Under the pieces are notes generated by a model. It was not told where the DNA came from, did no database searches, and saw only the letters and a list, made by a program, of their open reading frames with translations. A stretch of DNA of 64,000 nucleotides from Eutypa lata. Lineage: Eukaryota > Ascomycota > Sordariomycetes > Xylariales > Diatrypaceae. The stretch covers positions 6,200,001-6,264,000 of the forward strand of contig JAKULF010000003.1 of NCBI GenBank assembly GCA_022661535.1, read 5' to 3'. Both the position numbers and the translations under genes were made by a program. This document shows positions 48,820 through 58,909 of the stretch, in pieces. Numbering within the stretch: position 1 is the first letter of the stretch; every line of letters begins with the position of its first letter.

Positions 48820-51111
48820 ATGACGCCGTCAACGCCAACGTTTCCGCACTACCCGAAGCCGCGGGGGATTGTGGTCTTCGGCGGTGGCACGGCTACCAAT
48901 AGCCTCGTTGATGTGTTCGAGCGCATCCGCGAGCAGCGCGGATGCTCCCTCAGCTACGTCATCCCCATTAGCGACAACGGCGGTAGCTCATCTGAGCTGA
49001 TCCGCATGTTTGGCGGACCTGGTGCGTACTTTCGCTGTGCAGTCTTCCCTTATATGGTTGCAAGGTTAGATAAGTGCTGACTGCTCTTGAAATGTGAACA
49101 GGTATTGGAGATGTACGCAGTAAGTTTAGCCAAGTTTCCTTAATTCCTGCCTCCCCCTTTCCCCCTTTCCCCCTTCCCCCCTCTCCGTTCCACGCGAAAG
49201 AAAACCACCTCACTAACCCCAAACCAGGCCGTCTCGTCCGCCTAATCCCAGGCTCAGACACGGACCCGGAGCGGCACTCCCTCAAGGAGCTCTTCAACCA
49301 CCGGCTGTCGTCGGACCCGGCGCAGGCGCGCCTCGAGTGGCTCGACGTGGTCGAGGGCCGCGACCACCGGCTCTGGCGCGACATCTCCAGCGAGAGGCGC
49401 GAGCTGATCCGCTCCATCTTCAACCTGATGAACCTCGAGATCGTCAAGCGCGCCCGCCCCACCTCCACCTTCAGCTTCGCGAAGGCTAGTATCGGGAATT
49501 TGTTCTTGACTGGGTGAGTGAGTCTGAGCTTGAGTTTGAGTGCTTTTTTGTTTGGTCGAGTTTGGGGTGGCTGTGCTGTAGGTAGGAGGCGGGGGCTGTT
49601 GCACATTATATATACCACTCTCCATTTCCGACCCGTAGCTAATTGACGACATCTTTAGTGCTCGCTTGTTCACCGGCTCCCTCGAGTCCAGCATCTACCT
49701 CCTGAGCACCATATGCTCGGTCCCAAGCACTGTGTCCGCACTTCCCGTGATCAACAGCAACTTCACGCATCACATCAGCGCGGGGCTAGCGGACGGGACC
49801 ATCATCACGGGACAGAACTCGATCTCGCACCCTTCGGCGCCGACATCGCTGCCCGCCGCCGGTGATCATCATGAGACTAGCAACAACAATAATCCCAATC
49901 TCAATAGCCAGTTACTGTTGTCTCCCCCTCCGACGGGCGCGGCGAACACGAGGAGCCCCACGCCAGCTCCGTCCGCACTAGAGACGGAGACTGCGGCGCA
50001 TGATTTGATCGAGGACGCTACGTTGCCTGGCTCCCTGCCTACGCTGCGGAAGCCGTATATCAATTTCCGGAAGGAGGGTACGCCTCGTGGTCGTAGTCGT
50101 GGTGGTGGTGGGGGTAGTGGTGGCGGCGATGGCGACATTAGAAAAGACGCCGAGGGTACTAACGAAGGTGAGAATAACAACGAAGAAAACGAGCAAGAAG
50201 AAGGAGAAGGCGATGAAGACGATGAAGATGAAGACGAACAAGACCTCCCCACTCGTATCGACCGCATTTGGTACATCAACCCGTACGGGCACGAGATCCG
50301 GCCCGTGCCGAACCCCAAGGTGCTAGCGGCGATCCGCGGCGCCACCGCCGTCGTCTATAGCATCGGGTCGCTGTACACGTCCATCATGCCGAGTTTGATC
50401 TTGCGCGGGGTTGGGGATGCGATCGCTGGCGTGTCTAGCGGACCACACCAACAGCAGCAACATCAACAGGAACAGGGACAAGGCCCGCGCTACAAGATCC
50501 TCATCCTGAATAGCGCTAATGATCGCGAGACCGGCCCCCGCGCCTCGCCCTTCACGGCGGCGGACTTCGTGCGTGCGATTGCGCGCGGCGCGGGGCCTGA
50601 GAGTAGAGGGGAGTTTTATAATCGACATTTACTTGGCAATAAGGGTAGTGGTAGTAACAACAGTGACATCACTCCTGCTATCGCCACTGCCGATGCGCCT
50701 GCAACGACAGAAACGATACCAGAAGCATCAACAACATCCCCTGCGACCACTACCGCTGGCACCACCACCACCACCACCAATACTCCAACTATTGCCCGCA
50801 CATCTACACCACCATCACCGTTATTATCAGGCGAAACACCAGACGCAGAAAAGGAGAAAGAAGAAGTCCGCCGCTACGTAACGCACATCGTTTACCTAGA
50901 AGACCCCCAGGCGCCGCGCGTCGACCGGGAGGAGCTCCAGAACCGGCTGGGCGTGGAGTGCGTGCGGGTGTATGGGCGGCGGGATCCCCCTGATGGTGAG
51001 GGTGGGGGTATGCTGAGGTACGACGAGGTGGCGCTGATGAGGGCACTGGAGGCTATCGTGGGTGGGCGGCCGGATATGGCGCGTAGTCGGAGGAATACTA
51101 GTGGGCAGTGA
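48820..51111 (+). CDS. CofD/YvcK-family (UPF0052) protein
   Basis: Four exons: 48820-49021, 49102-49119, 49228-49513 and 49659-51111. Introns are 80, 108 and 145 bp. Exon 2 is an 18-bp micro-exon that supplies most of GIGDVRS. The product is 652 residues. Motifs: IVVFGGGTATNSLV (N-terminal nucleotide-binding loop), YVIPISDNGGSSSELIRMFG, GDVRSRLVRL, FNLMNLEIVKRARPTSTFSF with KASIGNLFLTG, PVINSNFTHHISAGLADG, and IRGATAVVYSIGSLYTSIMPSLI. These are the conserved blocks of the CofD-like superfamily. Bacterial CofD transfers phospholactate in coenzyme F420 synthesis, and YvcK/GlmR binds UDP-sugars and regulates cell-wall metabolism. Fungal members have no assigned role. Two low-complexity inserts are present: one with Gly and acidic runs, one Thr-rich, at 50093-50240 and 50640-50830. 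Confidence 0.85.
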
Positions 51112-51787
51112 GAGTCGGTAGTGCTGTGTTGGATCATGCTGTGTTATGTTTTGTTGTACGATGGGATGCGAGGAATGGGATGGGATGGACTGGAGTATGA
51201 GGGTGATAGTGATGATGGTAAGGTGCAAACAACTTTGGAGTTTAGCGAGGTTTCCATCAAAGCTTAGGCTTTTGTTAAATACTTGGGTAAAATAACGATG
51301 TCTTACAACCTCCGCTGACTCCCTCAAGGGCATGTCGTGTAACTTCAGGTTTAACAATCTAAACGATAGGAAGCAAGCACTTATAACAGTATCTAAGACC
51401 TAGAATATCAAACATCACCTAAGCCCATCCGTTGACATTGTCGCTTAAAAAAAGGCAGGAGCCAAGGAGTTCGTTATGCGAAGTAGTTATCTTTGGCTTG
51501 GTAAGTATTGGGTCTCGTAACTCTTTAACCATCATACCATTAATGGTATCTAGGCTCACTCACTTGTTAAACACCATAAAGGGAGGAAATTTCAGTTTCA
51601 TACAAGCCAAGTAAGTACTTACACTAGGCATCCACATCGACCTCCCTCCGCCACGTAGCATGTTGCCGACTTCTAGTAGGGAATGTGCGGATTCTTAACC
51701 TTCCCTTTTGGCATCTATTTCACCCTTTCTAAAGATTCTTATCTAGTACCGTAACGTCTTGCCTGTGCCCTTGTGATCCTAGCCAGC
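51112..51787. other. Intergenic, no gene recognised
   Basis: About 680 bp between two plus-strand genes. A short frame at 51432-51614 (+) has no support. The final 100 bp are the likely leader of the APH-fold gene. Confidence 0.45.
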
Positions 51788-53377
51788 ATGAGCCAATGTC
51801 AATTATCTCCTAGTTCCGCAAATGGCGTGCTGAGCCAGGGGTTCGACGACGACGATAACAACTTCGACGATTTGTTCGGCAATGACCAAACTGACATTGA
51901 TAATCTATTTGACGAAAAGGAATCAACACCGTGTCAGTTGAGCCAATCCGTTTCTAGTTCTTCAGAAAACCATACTTCGGGCAGGGCCACCCCGGCAAGC
52001 ACAGCAACTTCTTTCACAACTTGTCCATACAATGAAGACCCCCAGTATGGTCTCCGGTGGGGAAAAGATACATTCTCTTTGATTCCTACCTGGACTATTG
52101 AGCCTACAATCGAGTCTATCGTCCAGACACTCCAAGCAAGGATAGCGCGGGACAAAACATATCACGTTAGACATTGGAGGAACGGACGGTACAACAAGTT
52201 CTACCTCGTAACCTACGAGGATACCCATTTTGTCATGAAAGTCACACTGCCAATATGCCCGAGCCTCAAGACAGAGAGCGAGGTCGCTACACTCAGATGG
52301 ATTTACCTCAACACTGAGCTCCCTGTACCGAAGGTGAAATGCTACGATTCCTCACGTAACAATCCGATAGGCTTTGAGTGGATCCTAATGGACCGAGTCG
52401 AAGGAGGGCCACTCTCCGACTGTTGGAGCAATATATCTGACGGTTCTCTAGAACGAATCATCAAACAGATCGCACAATACGCAGCGAAAGCATTCGAAAA
52501 ACAATTTAGCGGAGGTATCTGTAATATCTACCCACCCACACCCAACTCTTGCACTGATGATCCACAACCTGGCGAGTTGGTTTGGATGCCCTTCTTCTGG
52601 GGAGAGCGTGGATACCTAGATTATCCACGAGGGCCCTTCCATAGTACCAGTTCATGGAATGAGAATCGACTCAAGTTTGCCTATTCCAACCTAACAGAAA
52701 CTATGCAATTCATGCGGAGAGGCATCGATCAGAAAAAGGACTGGAAAGTCGGCTGCCGTATGTTGAAGCTTATCAACCGGTTAAGGGAACTGGGCCCTAA
52801 GTTCCATCCCGAACCGGTTCGAGCTAATGAGTCGACTCCTGAACAAAGACAAAACGGGAATGAGCGCACTGAAAGGACTCCAGAACCAACAATGCTGTGG
52901 CACGACAACCTATCACTCGACAATATATTCGTGGACAGAGATTTCGTGCTCACGGGGATCCTCGACTGGGAGTGCGTCTCCTGCCTACCACTCCCTCAAG
53001 GCTGCCACCTACCCGCCTTCCTGCAGATGCGCGGCACCACCGACACCGAACTGCCCCACACCGAACCCACCGAGTACTCCTACATAGACGACAACTTCCG
53101 GCTCCCGCCCCTGACCTCTTTCTACCGAGACGTGCGCCAGTACCAGATCAGCGCGTGTCGCCGGATCTTCCTCGAGGAGATGGAGACGCTGTCGCCCGAA
53201 TGGCTCGAGACGTACCGGCGGAGCGCCGATCAGAGGGACTTCGAGGCCGCGGTGCAGAATTGCGATAACGAATTTGCGTACGAGCGGGTAGAGCGGTGGG
53301 TCGATGCGATGGAGGAGGATGGGAAGGCGCCGGGCGATATCTCCCCGCGGTTGCATGAGAAGCTGTTTTCCGACTGA
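51788..53377 (+). CDS. APH-fold kinase-like phosphotransferase
   Basis: Single exon, 529 residues from the ATG at 51788 (the frame reaches a GTG 15 bp upstream). The N-terminal 75 residues are acidic and Ser/Thr-rich (FDDDDNNFDDLFGNDQTDID), then VRHWRNGRYNKFYLV begins the ATP lobe. HFVMKVTLP supplies the ATP-contacting lysine, TESEVATLRWIYLNTELPVPKV forms the following helix, and WILMDRVEGG is the hinge. The catalytic loop is WHDNLSLDNIFVD (about 372) and the metal-binding motif GILDWEC (about 390). This is the aminoglycoside-phosphotransferase/choline-kinase-like group, very expanded in filamentous fungi. The catalytic Asp and Asn are intact, so it is probably active, but the substrate is unknown. 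The C-terminal part is rich in charged residues. No close functional relation to neighbours is seen. Confidence 0.8.
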   Translation: MSQCQLSPSSANGVLSQGFDDDDNNFDDLFGNDQTDIDNLFDEKESTPCQLSQSVSSSSENHTSGRATPASTATSFTTCPYNEDPQYGLRWGKDTFSLIPTWTIEPTIESIVQTLQARIARDKTYHVRHWRNGRYNKFYLVTYEDTHFVMKVTLPICPSLKTESEVATLRWIYLNTELPVPKVKCYDSSRNNPIGFEWILMDRVEGGPLSDCWSNISDGSLERIIKQIAQYAAKAFEKQFSGGICNIYPPTPNSCTDDPQPGELVWMPFFWGERGYLDYPRGPFHSTSSWNENRLKFAYSNLTETMQFMRRGIDQKKDWKVGCRMLKLINRLRELGPKFHPEPVRANESTPEQRQNGNERTERTPEPTMLWHDNLSLDNIFVDRDFVLTGILDWECVSCLPLPQGCHLPAFLQMRGTTDTELPHTEPTEYSYIDDNFRLPPLTSFYRDVRQYQISACRRIFLEEMETLSPEWLETYRRSADQRDFEAAVQNCDNEFAYERVERWVDAMEEDGKAPGDISPRLHEKLFSD

Positions 53378-53725
53378 TTTGAGTGATGACATTCATGACC
53401 TAATTTAGATCTCAGGGGGTATTTAAGGGGGGATATCAGGAAGCGGACATAAGAGATTATTCAGGGGACAGTTTTTAGTCGCCGAATGAAAAAAGGGGTT
53501 ATCTCAATGTAAGCATAATGTTTCTACTTACCCAGCGTCAATTCAAAGTTGCACCCCGTTAATAATCGTGTATGAAGGAATCGAAGAATGTGTATTAAAT
53601 GCAAAAGTTGCTCGTATATATATTAGACGAATCCATGATGGTAAAGACAGATTATGCACACTACTTCCATCTATCTAAGAACACCAGGATTCCCAAGCCT
53701 GCCCCCTATGCATCTAATGCTTGCT
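53378..53725. other. Intergenic, convergent gene ends
   Basis: 348 bp between a plus-strand and a minus-strand gene, so both 3' flanks. No feature recognised. Confidence 0.5.
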
Positions 53726-55366
53726 TTATGCTTTTCGGGTGAATCGCTGGAAAAACCCCGTACTCTTTGTACTAATCACCTCCTTCTTGTCCTCGGCTGG
53801 CTCATCCTCACCCTCATCCTCATCCTCATCACTACTAGTATATGCCATTTTGCAATCGATATCGAGGAGGCAGTCGATCACCACAGTGCCTTCTTCGTCC
53901 GAATCATAGTCGTCATAGTCCTCATAGGGATCTCTGAAATCGCCAGCGCTGTAGTAGTCCTCAGACACAACGGACAAGGTGTCATCCTCGTCATCCTCGT
54001 CGTCATCGTCGCCGTCGTCGTCATCAGCATCAGCATCAGCATCAGCATCAGCATCAGCATCATCATCAGACACGATCTCAGCAGTCTGGAACGCTATCTC
54101 GAGTTCGTCCGGATGCGGTAGCTCCACCTTTGTCTCGTCAAGTTCAGTCCACTGCGTCCCTCGACTGTTCACGGAGATTTCCTCTGTCATTGCCGATTGC
54201 GCAGCTACACTAGTCATCGTTGACTGCGTACCTTCGTCGGTTGACATCTCGGGCTTCTCTTTAGGAAGCTCTTCCGTCATCGTCGATTGCGTAGCCATAC
54301 TCATCAATATCGGCTCCGTAGCTACGCTCTTCATCTCCACTTGCGGTGGCTCCTCCGTCTGGGTACTTACCGGTGGCTCTTCCTCCTCCTTCTCCTCAGG
54401 GAGATCATCAGTCTGCATAGACGAATCCACCATCGTTGATTTCTTTTCACTCTGCTGGGGTTTTGCCTCTTTCACTTCCTCCTCCTTTTTCTCCTGGTCC
54501 GCATTCCCATCAACAGTCTCCACCTTGCGCTCATTGCACTTCGTCTTCAGCTCCTCAGCCCAATCATCGAACTCGGCGTCGTCAGGAAGAGCTAGGACTA
54601 GATCATCGAGAGTCACGACGTCGCCGGTCAAGACCAACAGCTTCCCGAACGACTTGCTCATCCCCATGTCCCTGATCCACTCCTTGGTGCCGGGGTCCGG
54701 AGCCTGGCAGGCGGGACCCCGTCCCTCCGCTGCCGGTGTCGTGTTACCCGTCCACTTTGCCGTGCAGGGGAAGGGCAATTTCCCGACCGAAATCTGCGTT
54801 GGCCGCTCGTGCGTGCACGATCGTCGCCCGCAGATGAATGTCGGCTTGGCTCGACAGCCGCATGTGTGGTAGTGTGCTATGACTTGGCACATCGGCTCTG
54901 CAGGTGTAATCGGTGGGGATGCTGTAAACTTGGGCGTGTAGGTGGGAGTAAACGCGGGGGTGAACGTCCTCGGCGTGTACGGGAACGGGGATGCTGTCAT
55001 GTAGGGAGCGGGAACGGGGCTGTACAAGGGGGTTTGCATCGTCATTGGGAGTGGCGAAGGCATGGCAAAGGGAGGGGGGAAGTAGTTTACTGACCCTGGT
55101 CGTTGCGTCGCCGCGGTAGGCATAAAGGAAGGCATGGAGGGGTTGAATAGCTGGGCTGATGCGGGCGTAAATGGTCGAGCGGTGGGAGTGAAGGGCCGCG
55201 CGGTAGCTGTCAAAGGCCGCGGGGGGGATGCGGATGGCTTGAAGGGCGCCGCCGAGGCTGTGAGTCCCGCTCCTCGCCTCTCTTCTTGGTTTCCCTTCGG
55301 CGATCCCGTTCGGGGTTCAGCCTGCCCGCTGGCAAGGGGTTGTGGGTTGTGCATTGAATCTTGCAT
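53726..55366 (-). CDS. Acidic, repeat-rich protein of unknown function
   Basis: Single exon, 546 residues from the ATG at 55366 (the frame continues to a TTG at 55402). Three regions are visible. Residues 1 to about 155 are Pro/Thr/Ala-rich with repeats such as ARPFTPTARPFTPASA and TPTYTPKF. Residues about 158-235 contain clustered Cys/His (CQVIAHYHTCGCRAKPTFIC, then CTH, FPCTAKW), possibly a zinc-binding module. The C-terminal half is very acidic: coiled-coil-like K/E segments, degenerate repeats built on QSTMTEE and TQT, then a Asp-Ala dipeptide run encoded by a hexanucleotide repeat and further Asp/Glu runs. The last residues are basic and aromatic (STGFFQRFTRK). I do not recognise the family. 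Presence of a Cys/His core and conserved coding bias supports a real gene. Location is probably intracellular. Confidence 0.65.
   Translation of the reverse strand: MQDSMHNPQPLASGQAEPRTGSPKGNQEERRGAGLTASAAPFKPSASPPRPLTATARPFTPTARPFTPASAQLFNPSMPSFMPTAATQRPGSVNYFPPPFAMPSPLPMTMQTPLYSPVPAPYMTASPFPYTPRTFTPAFTPTYTPKFTASPPITPAEPMCQVIAHYHTCGCRAKPTFICGRRSCTHERPTQISVGKLPFPCTAKWTGNTTPAAEGRGPACQAPDPGTKEWIRDMGMSKSFGKLLVLTGDVVTLDDLVLALPDDAEFDDWAEELKTKCNERKVETVDGNADQEKKEEEVKEAKPQQSEKKSTMVDSSMQTDDLPEEKEEEEPPVSTQTEEPPQVEMKSVATEPILMSMATQSTMTEELPKEKPEMSTDEGTQSTMTSVAAQSAMTEEISVNSRGTQWTELDETKVELPHPDELEIAFQTAEIVSDDDADADADADADADDDDGDDDDEDDEDDTLSVVSEDYYSAGDFRDPYEDYDDYDSDEEGTVVIDCLLDIDCKMAYTSSDEDEDEGEDEPAEDKKEVISTKSTGFFQRFTRKA
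54027..54068. repeat. (CATCAG)n hexanucleotide repeat inside a gene
   Basis: About six tandem CATCAG/CAGCAT units on the plus strand, encoding an Asp-Ala dipeptide run on the minus strand. In-frame length change would only add or remove Asp-Ala pairs. Confidence 0.8.
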
Positions 55367-56527
55367 GGTTGAGGTTTGAGACTGAAAAGACCAACACCTC
55401 AATTGCCTTTCATATAATACACCAGTGTATTAAAAATATATGTAGCAGGGAAATGTCTGAGGTGGTTCAGAGATCACTGTGTTTTAGATCACACACTCTC
55501 CCTGAACAGTTCGGGAAGTTCGAGATATTTATGAGAACGCTTGCTTTCCTCTATGAATAACATTGTTCCCGACACAAGTATTACATGTGAATATATATCA
55601 GGAACAGTGCTCTTTCAGTTGCGCCCGATAGCTCGAACAATGTTGGATTGTCTTCTTTCAAGGCTTAGATGTGGCTTTATCTTGAAAAGGCTCGTCCCTT
55701 TTTCACGTGGAAAAGTTTATCCTTTTTTTTCTTCAAGTGGTTGTAGGTTCTCTTCATTGGCTTGAAAGATCTCCTGTCTTTCATACTGACAAAGAGTGAT
55801 ATGAAGCTTAGTGTAGCTAGTGTGTCCATTCGCTACTATCCCTCACGAAGCTCGGAACCTGCCCACTGATATAGAGCTTTATTTATATTTGATTACCATC
55901 ATCATATTTCGTGTATAGCATGCACATTATATTATAGGATAGGCGATTATATGTAGTATATAATAGCACCTAGCGGAGCAAATAGCCCCTTTAGTACTCA
56001 TAACTATGTTGGTAGCAATTTTTGGTGGTTTGGTTAAGTGACTGACCTGACCTTGGAATTGAGAATGAGAGAAGGGATTTAGAAACTAAGTTTGAAAGAT
56101 CTAGCTTGATGGCTAGACCGACATAAAGACAAAGCTCAAAGCTGGACCAAATGAAGGGAAGAGCTAGCAAGAGTCTTTGTTTGCGAGAAAAAGAAGGAGA
56201 AAGACGTATGGGAAGTAGCTAGTCATGAAGAATCACCTTTGCATTCGCAGAGCAGCCGGGCCAACGTTGAAAGCGTTGATAGCTTTCTAAGGAATATAGC
56301 TTGCATAGAGCTCTGATACATTGGATCAGCCCTTCCACTGAATAGGAAGTCCTATATAGAGTTACATAGGTAATTAATATTTGTCGTTGTTTTAAATTTT
56401 CATGAGACTTAGGACCAGGACTACATTTGAATGTAGAAAATACCCTAAGTGACATTTGCCCCTTTATGAAAAATACTGGAGCACGATGGTTCAATACAGA
56501 ATCGTATCTTTAAGGAATCGTAAATCC
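55367..56527. other. Intergenic, no gene recognised
   Basis: About 1.16 kb. It contains the promoter of the acidic repeat protein and the 3' flank of the lipase gene. Open frames at 55342-55560, 55541-55765 (+) and 56219-56494 (-) lack domain features. The region around 55860-56000 is AT-rich but not RIP-like. Confidence 0.45.
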
Positions 56528-58030
56528 TCAAGCTGTCTCATAAGAGTAAAGAGCATACTGCAAAGTATACCCGATATCTGCCTGATAGGCTTCCACCTCA
56601 AGTTCAGCCGTCGGGGTTTCAAAAGTACACCCCTCGGTGATTTCGACACCATCAAACCGGTCTGCAATCCAATCCAGCCATATCTGCTGCCCGGCAAACA
56701 AAACCGGAACATGGCCCACACCCTCCAGCACCGTATACTGCAGCCTACTTCTCGGCAACGCCGCGCACGTCTGGTTAACGGCAGCAGTCGTCAGGACGGC
56801 CGGGACGGACGGATCCGCGGACCCCTGCAGCACGAGCATGGGACCAGCGAACTCCTTACCCCCGACGCGCGTGAGCCGGTCGAAAGCATCCAGGTAGTAC
56901 GTGTCGGCCCAGCCGTCGCGCGCCAGACCCGGGTTGGCGTGGATCTCGAGCCCGACGGACTGGCACCCCTGCAGCTTCTGCAGCGCCACCGTCGTGCGCA
57001 CGCCCTCGTCGGAGAGCCAGTCGCCGAGCTCGAAATCGGGAAACACGGACGAGAGGCCCGTGGCGAGCTTCGCCAGCCCGCCCCCGATGAGCGGGTTATC
57101 GGCCGCGAGCTTCGCCACGTCCGCGATGGACACCGAGGGCGACGCCGCCACCGTCCCCACGTACCCCTCCACGGGATGGTGCGCCAGGCGCTCGGCGGCG
57201 CCCCAAGCCGCTCCGCCGCCCTGCGAGTGGCCCACCAGCACGAACTTGCTTCTGCCTAGGCGCGCCGACCACGCCTTCCGCGCTGCGTCGACAGCGAAGA
57301 CGAGGTCGTTCCCGTGCGCGGGGTTCGCCCCATACTGGTGCGCGATGAAGTTCCCCTCCGCGTCGCGGTCGACGCCGAGCCCGGCGTAGTCGGGCGCCAC
57401 GACGACGTAGCCCTGCAGCGCGAGCGTGAAGGGCGCGCTGTACTGGTACCATAGGTTGCGGATGTGGCTGGGTCCGCACTCGGCGGACCATCCGGACGTG
57501 CCGTGCGCCCAGCCGACGACGGGGAGGCCGCCAGTTTCATTGTTCGAGGCGGCGCTCTTGGATCGTCGCCCCTGCCATGGCCATAGCACGAACGCAGACG
57601 CGGGCACGATGGTCCCGTTTAGCGTCTCGGTCGTGAAGAGGATGCGGGATAGCGCGACGCCGGGCGGGAGCGTGTATAGCGATGTGTTGGTGCGCTGCTC
57701 GACTTTGAGAGGCGTGCCGGCGACTGCTGGAACGCTGCTGTTGCTGCCGGATGTGTTGGCTGGTATGTCGCGGTAGAAGAGGTCGAGCTGGGCGGAGGAG
57801 CCGGCCCAGTTGGAGCGCTCAAAGTTCACGGCTACCAGGACGGCTTCCGTCTGCGCGTCAGAGAGGTTGGCTGCCTTGATGATGTCTAAAGCCTGGTCTG
57901 GGTTTAATGCACCGTAGCTCGCGTTGAAGGTGTTGGTACGCGATGCGGCGGCTGGGAACGCATCCTGCGCTGAGCACCTCGATGCCACTGCACTGAGGAG
58001 TGCGAAGGTGGATATGAGGTTGCGCATCAT
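56528..58030 (-). CDS. Secreted lipase, alpha/beta hydrolase (LIP-type)
   Basis: Single exon, 500 residues. The start is the ATG at 58030, with another ATG immediately next. MMRNLISTFALLSAVASRCS followed by AQDAFP is a signal peptide with a likely cut after Ala. The alpha/beta-hydrolase core shows the oxyanion region VGWAHGTSG, VVAPDYAGLG, the nucleophile elbow GHSQGG (Ser near 267), acid residue in LQGSADPSVPA and His in EGVGHVPVLFA. Together these match the fungal secretory lipase family (as in Candida LIP proteins), which hydrolyses triglycerides or other esters outside the cell. Several N-x-S/T sites lie in the N-terminal third. GC content is notably higher than in adjoining DNA. It shares an 880-bp divergent promoter region with the glutathione-synthetase homologue. 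Confidence 0.88.
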   Translation of the reverse strand: MMRNLISTFALLSAVASRCSAQDAFPAAASRTNTFNASYGALNPDQALDIIKAANLSDAQTEAVLVAVNFERSNWAGSSAQLDLFYRDIPANTSGSNSSVPAVAGTPLKVEQRTNTSLYTLPPGVALSRILFTTETLNGTIVPASAFVLWPWQGRRSKSAASNNETGGLPVVGWAHGTSGWSAECGPSHIRNLWYQYSAPFTLALQGYVVVAPDYAGLGVDRDAEGNFIAHQYGANPAHGNDLVFAVDAARKAWSARLGRSKFVLVGHSQGGGAAWGAAERLAHHPVEGYVGTVAASPSVSIADVAKLAADNPLIGGGLAKLATGLSSVFPDFELGDWLSDEGVRTTVALQKLQGCQSVGLEIHANPGLARDGWADTYYLDAFDRLTRVGGKEFAGPMLVLQGSADPSVPAVLTTAAVNQTCAALPRSRLQYTVLEGVGHVPVLFAGQQIWLDWIADRFDGVEITEGCTFETPTAELEVEAYQADIGYTLQYALYSYETA

Positions 58031-58909
58031 TCTCTAGAGTGTGGTTGTTGGCTTTCTTAGATGCTAAGTTTAGAAGAAAGCATGCAGCTCATAGGAGAGT
58101 TCTAGCGATTCCCACTCATCGGGTACATTCATATTTAGAGTTGTTGCTTGAAAGTCTTGTTGCTGCTCTCAGCTATATTGGTTTGGTATTCCGGACCTCA
58201 GCCGTAATATAAACTGCTAACAATCCTTACTGCGTTCGGCCATACTTATTGCTGACAGCAAGGGATATTATTTAAAGCTGAAAATGCGGGCGCCAGTTAG
58301 CGAACTAAACCCCGGGGATTGTCCCAGTAGCTCGGCTACGCCGTTTACCTGCTGAATAAACGCGTGGTCCTATGTGTGTAGGTAGGTATAAAGATCTATG
58401 TAGCTCTCAACGGAGCTCCAAGACTAAAAAGTAGCTGCTGCTTACAGCTAAATGAGTGTCGATCTATGTATACTACTAGAGTTTACTATTTTCGCCTCTT
58501 AAGCAAGACCCTAGTTTAGTTAGCAGGTCAGCCATCATCTTCTTCCGACGTCACGATATGATAGATGGATTGTATGCCTTTGGGAACTTATATTGTTACT
58601 TCAATGAAAGGGTATAGTTAGACGTCATCATGAACTATAGTGGAGTTGATGTTGCGTTTTCCCGTTCTATTATTATACGCGGTGATATGACTATCTACCT
58701 GCTTATTACAACACTGACATACATAAATAATATGTTTCACACTCACATCTTAAAGTAGTACCCAATGTTACACGAAGTTCGAATTTCCCCACGGGGATGA
58801 CCCCGCAACTTGTTTCTACACATGAATGATAAGGCCCACCTAAGTTACTTAACTACTTAAGTAATTCCACCGCAAAAGTCCCTTGTAAAAACATAAAAGT
58901 CTCGTCGAA
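58031..58909. other. Divergent promoter region
   Basis: 879 bp between the lipase (-) and the glutathione-synthetase homologue (+), which must carry both promoters. It has TAGGTAGGTA at 58379-58388 and alternating CTAAGTTACTTAACTACTT just upstream of the synthetase start. No gene seen. Confidence 0.5.

Noticed and set aside
53979..54872. Serine-rich 297-codon plus-strand frame
   Set aside because: It is the complement of the acidic repeats of the minus-strand gene. The Ser runs mirror Asp/Glu codons.
56456..57259. 267-codon plus-strand frame over the lipase gene
   Set aside because: Antisense to the signal-peptide, GHSQGG-containing lipase, with arginine-rich nonsense content.
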